A stretch of 64,000 nt of DNA from Polaribacter sp. NJDZ03. GTDB lineage: Bacteria; Bacteroidota; Bacteroidia; Flavobacteriales; Flavobacteriaceae. Location: positions 2,529,001-2,593,000 of the forward strand of contig NZ_CP079195.1 in the NCBI RefSeq assembly GCF_019263805.1, in the 5' to 3' direction. The translations under genes were made by a program, and so were the position numbers. How positions within the stretch are numbered: the stretch's first letter is position 1; each line of letters opens with the position of its first letter. This document shows, in pieces, positions 43,672 to 51,281 of this stretch. The notes under the pieces were generated by a model. It was given only the letters and a program-made list of their open reading frames with translations. It did no database searches and was not told the origin of the DNA.

Positions 43672-45024
43672 TTAGAAACCCAGTACTAATTTAGCAATAG
43701 AAAAGTAGATTAAAATTCCTAAAATATCATTACTGGTAGTTATAAATGGGCCTGTTGCTAAAGCAGGATCGATGCCTTTTTTAGCTAAAAGAATAGGGAT
43801 AAAAGTACCGATAATTGAGGCAATAATAATTACGGAAATTAAGGAAGCTGCTACGGTAATACCTAAATCTAGTGGAAAACCTAAAAACAACATTCCGGCA
43901 GACATTAATAAGGCAGCCAATACAAAACCGTTTAACAAGCCTTGTAATATTTCTTTTAACAACCTTTTAAATAGTGATCCTTTTAAGCTGTCGTTGGCCA
44001 AACCTTGCACAATAATTGCAGAAGATTGTACACCTACATTACCTGCCATTGCAGCAATTAAAGGGGTAAAGAAAAAAAGTTCTGGAAAACTGCTCATTGC
44101 ACTATCAAAACTACCTAAAATAGAAACAGAAACAAAACCACCAAAAAGGGCTAAAATTAACCAAGGTAATCGTGCTTTTGTAAGTTCCCAAATGGTATCA
44201 TTTGCTTCTACATCTTTAGAAAAACCAGCAGCCATTTTATAATCTTTGTCGGCTTCATCTCTAATAACATCTAAAATATCATCAATAGTAATTCTACCTA
44301 CTAAAACGTTGTTATCATCTACAACAGGTATGGCTTCTAAATCGTATTTAGCCATTATTTTGGCAACGGCTTCATCATCTTCATGCACGTTTACAGCATC
44401 TACGGTTGCTTTACAAATGTCTGCTATTTTATGGTCTGATTTGGCAATTATTAAGTCTTTTAAAGACATTCTACCTACTAGTTTATCTTCTTTATCTACT
44501 ACGTAAATAGAGTGCACTCTGGTAACGTCTTTTGCTTGCCCTCTTATTCTACGCATGCAGCCGGCAACGGTCCAGGTTTCATAAACTTTTACGAGCTCTT
44601 TTGCCATTAAAGCTCCTGCAGAATTATCATTATAAGACAATAACTCTTTAATATCTGCCGCATGGTCATCATCTTCTAAAGCAGACATTACACGTCTTTG
44701 TCGCTCTTCTGAAAGTTCACCAATAATATCTGCAGCATCATCGGTATCCATTTCTCTAACCTCATCGGCAATTTCTTTTGCAGATAAGTTTTTTAAAATT
44801 TCTTCACGCGTATCTTCGTCTAATTCGGTAAGTATTTCTGATGTTTTTTCACTATCTAAAAGTTTGATTATATAGATAGCTTCATCAAAATTAACTTCGT
44901 CTAAAACTTCTGCAATATCGGCAAAATGGACTTCAGAAAATAATGCTGTTATTTCTTTATCATTTTTAGAAATGATAAGTTCTGATAGGTTTTCTAGGGA
45001 TTCATCATTGATTTCGAACGTCAT
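43672..45024 (-). CDS. mgtE: Magnesium transporter MgtE
   Basis: A 450-residue Mg2+ channel/transporter from the ATG at 45024 ([16 protein letters not shown]); an upstream in-frame extension lies within the rsmA gene. In order: the cytoplasmic MgtE N domain (about 15-120, with [17 protein letters not shown]), a CBS pair (about 130-250; [12 protein letters not shown] and [14 protein letters not shown]), the connecting helix, and five transmembrane helices (about 280-450; [20 protein letters not shown]). It overlaps rsmA by 20 bases, so the two are co-transcribed. Confidence 0.94.
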   Translation of the reverse strand: MTFEINDESLENLSELIISKNDKEITALFSEVHFADIAEVLDEVNFDEAIYIIKLLDSEKTSEILTELDEDTREEILKNLSAKEIADEVREMDTDDAADIIGELSEERQRRVMSALEDDDHAADIKELLSYNDNSAGALMAKELVKVYETWTVAGCMRRIRGQAKDVTRVHSIYVVDKEDKLVGRMSLKDLIIAKSDHKIADICKATVDAVNVHEDDEAVAKIMAKYDLEAIPVVDDNNVLVGRITIDDILDVIRDEADKDYKMAAGFSKDVEANDTIWELTKARLPWLILALFGGFVSVSILGSFDSAMSSFPELFFFTPLIAAMAGNVGVQSSAIIVQGLANDSLKGSLFKRLLKEILQGLLNGFVLAALLMSAGMLFLGFPLDLGITVAASLISVIIIASIIGTFIPILLAKKGIDPALATGPFITTSNDILGILIYFSIAKLVLGF

Positions 45025-45817
45025 TTTCTGCCAATTTTTGCGTAAGTGAAATAAACTCAGAAACAGATAATTGTTCTGGGCGTTTCGCAAAGATAGGGTC
45101 TTCTTTTAGAGAATCCGAAATATTGAAAGACTTTAAACTAGAACGAAGCATTTTTCTTCGTTGGTTAAAGGCGGTTTTTACTACTCTAAAAAATAACTTT
45201 TCATCTACAGGTAACGAATAATCTTTTTTACGAACTAATCGTATTACACCAGAATCTACCTTTGGTGGCGGATTAAATACTGTTGGCGGAACTGTAAATA
45301 AATATTCTACATCAAAAAAGGCTTGGGTTAAAACAGATAAAATTCCGTACACTTTACTACCTTCTTTTTCTGCAATTCTCTTAGCTACTTCTTTTTGAAA
45401 CATACCTGCAAATTCTGGTACGTAGTCTCTATTTTCTATGGCTTTAAAAACAATTTGTGTAGAAATATTATAAGGAAAATTACCAATAATTGCTACTTGC
45501 TTTTTATTAAAAATATCTTGAATTTGATTCTTTAAAAAATCGCCTTCAATAATTTCGAAATGTTCTTTAGAGGTATCTAATTTAATGTGCTCTAAAGGAA
45601 AAGTTTCATGTAAATAAGCAACAGATTCTCTGTCTAATTCCATGACAGTTACTTTTGCTTTTTTAGGTAATAAGTATTTGGTTAAAACCCCCATTCCCGG
45701 ACCAATTTCTAAGACATCATCATACCCATTTCCAGTTAAGGCATCTGCAATGTTTTTTGCAATGCTTTCATCCATTAAAAAATGCTGACCTAAATGTTTT
45801 TTTGCTTTAACTGACAT
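45005..45817 (-). CDS. rsmA: 16S rRNA dimethyladenosine transferase
   Basis: A 270-residue KsgA/RsmA, which dimethylates two adjacent adenosines near the 3' end of 16S rRNA. Motifs: [20 protein letters not shown] at the N-terminus, SAM-binding [16 protein letters not shown], the catalytic [14 protein letters not shown] (NxPY type), and the C-terminal RNA-binding domain with [13 protein letters not shown]. The mgtE reading frame begins inside its last codons. Confidence 0.96.
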   Translation of the reverse strand: MSVKAKKHLGQHFLMDESIAKNIADALTGNGYDDVLEIGPGMGVLTKYLLPKKAKVTVMELDRESVAYLHETFPLEHIKLDTSKEHFEIIEGDFLKNQIQDIFNKKQVAIIGNFPYNISTQIVFKAIENRDYVPEFAGMFQKEVAKRIAEKEGSKVYGILSVLTQAFFDVEYLFTVPPTVFNPPPKVDSGVIRLVRKKDYSLPVDEKLFFRVVKTAFNQRRKMLRSSLKSFNISDSLKEDPIFAKRPEQLSVSEFISLTQKLAENDVRNQ

Positions 45818-45850
45818 GTTTATGTTTTTTAAAAAGTAAAGAAATTGTTC

Positions 45851-46180
45851 TTAATTGTTAGTATTTGTAGGGTAAAATTCTTTTATCAACCTTAATTCTG
45901 TTCTAAAAGCTAACATTTTATCTCCAAATTTTCGCAGGCTTTCTTGTTGTAATATTTCTGCTTCGTGTTTGTAATAATCGTCTAAATCTTCTCTTGTATT
46001 TGCGGTATATTGTATCGAATACGTTCTACCACCCATTTCTTCTTCTACCAAAACTTCGGTTAATTTAGCTACTGTAAATTTGCCTGTATTTAGTACTTTT
46101 AAAATGTGCGATTCCATCCAGGTTAGCCATTCTAAATGAACGGTTTCATCTATATTTATAGTTACGTTGTATATGTACAT
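45851..46180 (-). CDS. DUF4286 family protein
   Basis: A 109-residue soluble protein of the DUF4286 family, recognised by MYIYNVTINIDETVHLEWL at the start and GGRTYSIQYTANTREDLDDY in the middle. The fold resembles a ferredoxin-like monooxygenase-type barrel, function unknown. It lies 33 bases upstream of rsmA on the same strand and probably shares its transcript. Confidence 0.88.
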   Translation of the reverse strand: MYIYNVTINIDETVHLEWLTWMESHILKVLNTGKFTVAKLTEVLVEEEMGGRTYSIQYTANTREDLDDYYKHEAEILQQESLRKFGDKMLAFRTELRLIKEFYPTNTNN

Positions 46181-46198
46181 GCTATTTTTTTTCCTTAT

Positions 46199-46272
46199 CC
46201 TGCAAGGTTTTTAGAACCTTGCAGGTTTATTAATTTATTTTTATACCTACAAGGTTTTTGAACCCTTGCAGG
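46199..46272. repeat. Pair of CCTGCAAGG palindromes
   Basis: CCTGCAAGGTT-TTTAG-AACCTTGCAGG (46199-46225, perfect 11-bp arms) and an imperfect second copy CCTACAAGGTT...ACCCTTGCAGG (46246-46272), 20 bases apart. Both lie between the TPR gene and the DUF4286 gene on the minus strand. They resemble the 33-bp palindromes in size and in the AAGGTTTTT centre. Confidence 0.7.
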
Positions 46273-46276
46273 ATGA

Positions 46277-48070
46277 TTAAATATCATCTCCTCTTAATTT
46301 TCGGTATTTTTTTCTAGCATCTACAAGATAAATACTAGAAGAATAGTCAAAAATAATCTTTTGATAGTATTCTGAGGCTTTTTCTGGGTTGTTTAATTGA
46401 TTATTATACAATTCTGCCATTTCATAGTAGACATCATCTGCATAAATACCTTGATTATCGGCGGCTATAATTTTTGAAAAACTGGCAATAGCGTCGTCAT
46501 ATTTTTTTTGTTTGATGAACAACTTTGCTTCAAAAAATAATACATCATCGTATATAACTTCTCCTGGTGTTAACCCGTTTTCAAAAACGTTTTTAGGTAT
46601 AAACAAACTGTGTAATTCGGTTAATGCTTCTTCATTTTTATTCTGATAAGAAAGCAGTTCTGCCTTGGCCAATTGTTTTAAGCCAGACGGAATAGAATCT
46701 ACTGGTTCATTATCTGTAATTTTTAAAAACAACTCTAGAGCGTCATTGGCAATTAATTGTGTTGTAGAGCCTTTTAATACTTTTAACTGTGCTTTAGCCC
46801 ATGTAAAATCTGCTTTATAATAACTTGTTTGTGCTACTTTAAAACGTGCTTGTTGTGCTAATTCGTGGTTTTTAAGTTGCGTTTGAATTTGAGAAAAATA
46901 AATCAATGCTTTATTATAGTTTCCTGTAAAAACCAAAATATCTCCTAATTTTAATTTTATTCTGGCTTTATCAAATCGAGAACGAGAATAGTTTAAGGCT
47001 TCTTCTAAAACAGTTTTAGCTTCGTTTGGTTGGTCTTTTTTAAAAGTTAAAAAATCAGCATATTCCACTTGTAATTTTATGGTATATGAATTTTTACCAT
47101 ATTGATTAAAAAGAGATAGAAACATATTTTCTACTTCAGGATTATCTGTTGCGACTGCTATTTTTGTTAGGTATAATGAAGCTTCAATTTTTTCTATTTG
47201 TAAAGTTTTTTGTTCGGTTATAAAATAAAAACATTCTTTAGCAGTAGTATAATCTTTGTTTTCAAAAGCTATTTTTCCTAAATCAAAAATAGAATTTAAA
47301 TCAACAGGGTTTCTTTTGTACAGAGCTTTTTCTTGCGTAAAAGCTTTATTGTAATCTTTCTGTTGTGTAAAAAGCCAACTTAATAAAAGATTCCAAACAT
47401 CTTTTGGGTTACTCGCAGATTTTTTTAAAAGTGTTTTTCTAAATAAAATATTTGCTTCATTTTTTGCATCATCTGTAATATAACTACTCGTATATCTTTT
47501 TACTAAATCGTAATTTTCAATGTTTTTATCAACGAGATTAAAGTAAGCTTCAAACATTTTTTTTAAGTCACCTTTTTCACCATAAATCTGAGCAATTCTA
47601 AAGTTATAATCTGCTTTTTTATTTTTAGCCATTGTTTTTGTATAGGCTAAAATAGCATGGTCTAAAAGATTGTAATCTTTAAAAAGTCTACCAATAAATC
47701 CGCCATAAAAACTATTTGTATCAATAGAATTTAAGGCAATAGAGTAATTTTTTTCTGCCAACTCTTGTAATTCTTGTCTTTGGTAGTTATACCCTAAGTG
47801 CACATAGAAAAAAGCTTGTTTAGGGTCTTTGTCAAGTGCGGTTTTTAATAGTTTTTCTACTTCATTAAATTTATTGGTTTCTTGATAACAAGAAATCAAT
47901 CTACTTAAATAAGTAGTATTAAAAAGGTTGTTAGCATATAAGTTTTTAAAGATTTGAGTGGCTTTTTCATACTCTCCTTCTCTATAGTAATCTTCTGCCA
48001 AATAATAATCACCTTGAGAGAAGCTAACGCTAGTTATAGTAATAAAAATAAGTAAAAACAGTTGTTTCAT
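46277..48070 (-). CDS. Tetratricopeptide-repeat protein, exported
   Basis: A 597-residue protein from the ATG at 48070 (MKQLFLLIFITITSVSFSQG), where a signal peptide begins directly; a TTG three codons upstream is possible but unnecessary. The rest is a long run of TPR-like helix pairs (YYREGEYEKATQIFKNLYAN, AFFYVHLGYNYQRQELQELAEKNY, and others to YDDAIASFSKIIAADNQGIY). Such periplasmic proteins in Bacteroidota act as assembly scaffolds; target unknown. Followed by palindromic repeats. Confidence 0.85.
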   Translation of the reverse strand: MKQLFLLIFITITSVSFSQGDYYLAEDYYREGEYEKATQIFKNLYANNLFNTTYLSRLISCYQETNKFNEVEKLLKTALDKDPKQAFFYVHLGYNYQRQELQELAEKNYSIALNSIDTNSFYGGFIGRLFKDYNLLDHAILAYTKTMAKNKKADYNFRIAQIYGEKGDLKKMFEAYFNLVDKNIENYDLVKRYTSSYITDDAKNEANILFRKTLLKKSASNPKDVWNLLLSWLFTQQKDYNKAFTQEKALYKRNPVDLNSIFDLGKIAFENKDYTTAKECFYFITEQKTLQIEKIEASLYLTKIAVATDNPEVENMFLSLFNQYGKNSYTIKLQVEYADFLTFKKDQPNEAKTVLEEALNYSRSRFDKARIKLKLGDILVFTGNYNKALIYFSQIQTQLKNHELAQQARFKVAQTSYYKADFTWAKAQLKVLKGSTTQLIANDALELFLKITDNEPVDSIPSGLKQLAKAELLSYQNKNEEALTELHSLFIPKNVFENGLTPGEVIYDDVLFFEAKLFIKQKKYDDAIASFSKIIAADNQGIYADDVYYEMAELYNNQLNNPEKASEYYQKIIFDYSSSIYLVDARKKYRKLRGDDI

Positions 48071-48145
48071 CAATTTCAAAGATAGGTAAGAAATATGTTA
48101 AATTTTTATTAAAGACGTCTATTCTAAGGTGTTCTTTGTAACATT

Positions 48146-48163
48146 TTGGCACGAAACTTGTCT
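48146..48163 (+). promoter_or_regulatory. Sigma-54-type promoter candidate
   Basis: TTGGCACGAAACTTGTCT matches the RpoN pattern TGGCAC-N5-TTGC at all but the last C; the -24 GG and -12 GT are 12 bases apart as required. It lies 33 bases before the ATG of the 47-residue ORF. No rpoN or NtrC-type activator gene is within the window. Confidence 0.65.
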
Positions 48164-48195
48164 AAAGAGAATATAACCAATCAAATTTTAAGAAG

Positions 48196-48339
48196 ATGAA
48201 TACATTTAAAAAACAATACGAAACAGCAAAAAACAATTCTATAGAGTTTATGAAAAACGGACAAATTAGTGCGTATTTAAACTCACTTTTAGAAATGAAT
48301 AAATACAAAAGATTAATGGTTGCTGTAGTTGCAAATTAG
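48196..48339 (+). CDS. 47-residue protein behind a sigma-54-like promoter
   Basis: A short ORF with ATG and TAG, reading MNTFKKQYETAKNNSIEFMK, then KNGQISAYLNSLLEMNKYKR and LMVAVVAN. It has no membrane helix; the N-terminal part is basic and helical, and ISAYLNSLLEMNKYKRLM looks like a conserved amphipathic segment. The reading frame, the promoter in front and the long terminator behind (48372-48434) define a complete transcription unit. I do not know the family; regulation of such small ORFs by RpoN would suggest nitrogen- or growth-state dependence. Confidence 0.6.
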   Translation: MNTFKKQYETAKNNSIEFMKNGQISAYLNSLLEMNKYKRLMVAVVAN

Positions 48340-48371
48340 TTTGCAGTTTCAGTTTTCAGTAAACAGTCAAA

Positions 48372-48434
48372 AAAAAGTAATCAGTCTCAGTTTGCAGTAC
48401 TATTAGAACTGTAAACTGAGACTGATTACTTTTT
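48372..48434. terminator. Very long bidirectional hairpin terminator
   Basis: A 27-bp stem with one mismatch (left arm 48372-48398, AAAAAGTAATCAGTCTCAGT onward) and a 9-base loop, bounded by A and T runs. It separates the convergent 47-residue ORF and serS. The arm is built from CAGT-type strings that continue outside it (CAGTTTCAGTTTTCAGT at 48345). Confidence 0.85.
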
Positions 48435-48482
48435 TCACAAACTTTAGCACTGAATACTGCTACTGTAAACTGAATACTAAAA

Positions 48483-49757
48483 TTAATCTATAATATCGAA
48501 CCCGCAATAAGGTACTAAAGCATCCGGTATTTTAATTCCGTCTGCAGTTTGATAGTTTTCTAAAATACCTGCTAAAACACGAGGTAAAGCCAAAGAACTA
48601 CCGTTTAGGGTGTGTGCTAATTCGCTTTTACCTTCTTTATTTTTAAAACGTAATTTTAATCTATTTGCCTGAAAAGCCTCAAAGTTAGATGCAGAACTAA
48701 TTTCTAACCAACGGTCTTGCGCTGTAGAAAACACTTCAAAATCGAAGGTTAAAGCAGCTGTAAAACCAGTATCACCACCACACAAACGTAATATTCTATA
48801 AGGTAATTTTAACTCTCTTAAAATATCTTTAATATGTTCTACCATGCCGTTTAAAGCTTGGTAAGAATTATCTGGATGCTCAATACGTACAATCTCCACT
48901 TTATCAAATTGATGCAATCTATTTAAACCTCTTACGTGTGCACCATAACTTCCTGCTTCACGTCTAAAACAAGGTGTATAGCCCGTTACGGTAATAGGAA
49001 ATTCAGCTTCTTGCATTAAATTACCACGAAACATGTTCGTGATAGGAATTTCTGCCGTAGGAATTAAATATAAATCATCTACCGTAGAATGATACATTTG
49101 CCCATCTTTATCTGGCAATTGACCCGTTGCCGTTGCAGATTCTGTATTTACCAAATGTGGCACTTGTACTTCTGTATAACCTGCTTTGGTATTTTTATCT
49201 AAAAAATAGTTAATTAATGCACGTTGTAATCTTGCTCCTTTTCCTTTATAAACCGGAAAACCAGCACCTGTAATTTTATTACCTAATTCGAAATCAATGA
49301 TATCGTATTTCTTAGCTAATTCCCAATGAGGCAAAGCATTTTCTCCTAAATCAGGAATTGTTCCTTCACTAAAAATGTTCTCGTTATCTTCTTCAGAAGT
49401 TCCTGCTTTTACAGAAGTATGCGGTATGTTTGGTATTTGATAAAGTAACGTTTGCAACTCTTCTGCAAAAGCATTAAAATTATCACCAAGCTCTTTAGAT
49501 TTCTCTTTTAACTGAACTGTTTTTTCCTTTAAAAGATTCGCTTTCTGTACTTCTCCAGATTTAAAAAAACCACCAATTTCTTTGGATAATTTATTAGATT
49601 CTGCCAAAGTATTATCTAACTCAACCTGAGTAGATCTTCTATTCTCATCCGCAGTTAAAACTTGTTCAATAATAGTTGCTGCATTGGCAAAATTACGTTT
49701 TGCTAAACCTGCTAAAACCGTTTCTTTGTTGTCTCTAATAAACTGTACTTGTAACAT
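48483..49757 (-). CDS. serS: Serine-tRNA ligase
   Basis: A 424-residue class II synthetase charging tRNA-Ser. The N-terminal coiled coil arm is at about 30-100 (NTLAESNKLSKEIGGFF). Motif 2 is FRREAGSYGAHVRGLNRLHQF, and motif 3 is NGSSLALPRVLAGILENYQ with the ATP-binding Arg. Length agrees with the family. Confidence 0.96.
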   Translation of the reverse strand: MLQVQFIRDNKETVLAGLAKRNFANAATIIEQVLTADENRRSTQVELDNTLAESNKLSKEIGGFFKSGEVQKANLLKEKTVQLKEKSKELGDNFNAFAEELQTLLYQIPNIPHTSVKAGTSEEDNENIFSEGTIPDLGENALPHWELAKKYDIIDFELGNKITGAGFPVYKGKGARLQRALINYFLDKNTKAGYTEVQVPHLVNTESATATGQLPDKDGQMYHSTVDDLYLIPTAEIPITNMFRGNLMQEAEFPITVTGYTPCFRREAGSYGAHVRGLNRLHQFDKVEIVRIEHPDNSYQALNGMVEHIKDILRELKLPYRILRLCGGDTGFTAALTFDFEVFSTAQDRWLEISSASNFEAFQANRLKLRFKNKEGKSELAHTLNGSSLALPRVLAGILENYQTADGIKIPDALVPYCGFDIID

Positions 49758-49896
49758 TTTTGTAGAATTTTTGTAAATGCAAAGATATAATTTGTGAAAT
49801 TGTTTTACACTAAATTATACATAAAAGTATGCTGTAAAATTCTAAACAAATAGGCACAAAGAAATCATAGAAAATAGATGTTTTCAAATGTTTTTT
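49758..49896. other. Intergenic, serS upstream region
   Basis: A+T-rich, no gene. It contains the serS promoter region; the minus strand near 49782-49790 reads TATCTTTGC, a TAnnTTTG match 21-28 bases before the serS start. Confidence 0.35.
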
Positions 49897-49984
49897 GGGC
49901 GTTACCACAAGGGTCAGGCTTTCGCACTCGCTTTTTTTGTAGAAAAACAAAAAAGAGCTCAAACAATTGCGCTATCCTTAACGC
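49897..49984. repeat. Dispersed repeat GGGCGTTACC...TAACGC
   Basis: It starts GGGCGTTACCACAAGGGTCA and ends GCGCTATCCTTAACGC, so GCGTTA-type strings occur in inverted orientation at the ends. The centre (49915-49966) shares AAAAAGAGCTCAAACAA and GCACTCGCTTTTTTT with the inverse copy at 43599-43652. I recall similar GGGCGTTACC...GGGTC elements from other flavobacterial genomes; function unknown. Confidence 0.6.
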
Positions 49985-50029
49985 GTAGTGAATACTAAAA
50001 AAGGAAGTTATTATAAGGTTACTCAGTTC

Positions 50030-50062
50030 AGACCCTTCAGGTTTTAAAAACCTGAAGGGTCT
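50030..50062. repeat. 33-bp perfect palindrome, copy 2; likely terminator
   Basis: Identical to 27247-27279 but in reverse orientation, as shown by the single central base (A here, T there). It lies in the gap between the ribF stop (50157) and the serS start region. Confidence 0.85.
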
Positions 50063-50156
50063 TTAATATTAAATACCGAAATTGTCATTTCGAAGTATTG
50101 AGAAGTCCCATAACAGTGATAACACAAATCTGCAAAAAAAAAAAAATTGTAAAAAC

Positions 50157-51089
50157 TTAAAGGTTTTCTTTAATATACTCTCTAGCCGTTTGTTCATCCT
50201 TTTTAATCTGAACAACTAATGCATCAATAGAACTAAATTTTTCTTCATCACGTAAAAAATAAAGTAATTCTATCGTTAAATATTCGTTGTATAAATTTTG
50301 GTTGAAGTCAAAAAAGTGGACTTCAATTGTTTGGTAAGTTCCATCTACGGTTGGTCTGCTGCCAATATTCATCATTCCAAAAACAGTTTTATTGTCTATG
50401 GTAGATTTTACAACATAAACCCCCGTTTTAGGTATTAATTTATACGCTTCTTTTACATCAATATTTGCCGTTGGATATCCTATTTTTCCGCCTAACTTTT
50501 TTCCGTTTACAACAGTACCACTCAGCATAAAGTTATAACCCAAATAATCATTGGCAGTTTTTAAATTTCCAGTAGCCAAAGCACTTCTTACTTTTGTAGA
50601 ACTTACAGAAACATCATCTATATCTTGTGCCGGAATTTCCTCTACCACAAAATCGTACAAGTAACTATATTCTGTTAGTTGCACAATGTTTCCTTCCCTA
50701 TTTTTCCCAAAATGATGATCGTAACCAATAATTAATTTAGAAATATTTAGTTGATTTACCAAAACATCACGCACAAATTCAAGTGCATTCATTCTAGAAA
50801 ATTCTTTACTAAAAGGATGAATGATTAAGTAATCTAAACCTGTTTTTTTAAGTAATTCTGCACGTTCTTCAATCGTGTTTATCAATTCTATAGTAGCATC
50901 TTTTTGCAAGACCATTCTTGGATGCGGAAAAAAAGTAAGTAAAACAGATTTACTATTTGCTTTTTTAGCCTCTAAAACTAGTTTGTCAATAATTTTTTGA
51001 TGTCCAAAATGAACGCCATCAAAAGTACCTATGGTTACGTATGTTTTTTCTGAAGTAGAAAAATTAGAAATATTCTGAATTGTATTCAA
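50157..51089 (-). CDS. ribF: Bifunctional riboflavin kinase/FAD synthetase
   Basis: A RibF of 310 residues that makes FMN and FAD from riboflavin. FAD synthetase part: TIGTFDGVHFGHQKIIDKL near the N-terminus and DYLIIHPFSKEFSRM; kinase part: GKIGYPTANIDVKEAYKLIP. The start is placed at TTG 51089 (MNTIQNISNFSTSEK); the upstream ATG at 51122 overlaps the -7 box (51112-51119) and would therefore lie before the transcript start. Confidence 0.88.
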   Translation of the reverse strand: MNTIQNISNFSTSEKTYVTIGTFDGVHFGHQKIIDKLVLEAKKANSKSVLLTFFPHPRMVLQKDATIELINTIEERAELLKKTGLDYLIIHPFSKEFSRMNALEFVRDVLVNQLNISKLIIGYDHHFGKNREGNIVQLTEYSYLYDFVVEEIPAQDIDDVSVSSTKVRSALATGNLKTANDYLGYNFMLSGTVVNGKKLGGKIGYPTANIDVKEAYKLIPKTGVYVVKSTIDNKTVFGMMNIGSRPTVDGTYQTIEVHFFDFNQNLYNEYLTIELLYFLRDEEKFSSIDALVVQIKKDEQTAREYIKENL

Positions 51090-51111
51090 AAAAAGATAAT
51101 TAAATATATGA

Positions 51112-51119
51112 CAAATGTA
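51112..51119 (-). promoter_or_regulatory. Candidate -7 box for ribF
   Basis: On the minus strand it reads TACATTTG (TAnnTTTG). It lies 22 bases before the TTG at 51089 and directly after the ATG at 51122, which decides against that ATG as the start. Confidence 0.45.
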
Positions 51120-51281
51120 CAATAACTAACGGTTTTTACTAATATGAAAAAGAGTAGTTTTTAAACTTTCTATTTAATAATATTATGGTGATATATTGCT
51201 ATAATCTTAAAATAAAGACCTGTTTGTTAAATTATTCAAAAAATATTGTATTTTGCATTTAGTTAACAAAAAAATCAAATT

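Noticed and set aside
43772..44506. Plus-strand ORFs of 156 and 86 codons within mgtE
   Set aside because: Antisense shadows of the strongly conserved mgtE frame; composition is Ala/Ile/Pro/Lys-biased as expected from complementing membrane helices.
45024..45090. Longer mgtE start at 45090
   Set aside because: The additional residues lie wholly in the rsmA coding region and are not like MgtE N-termini; ATG 45024 gives the standard beginning.
49085..49115. A possible tRNA-like or riboswitch fold upstream of or within serS and ribF
   Set aside because: No T-loop GGTTCGA-type sequence, no FMN riboswitch core (AGGGGA...) before ribF, and no T-box elements; I saw no RNA gene anywhere in the window.
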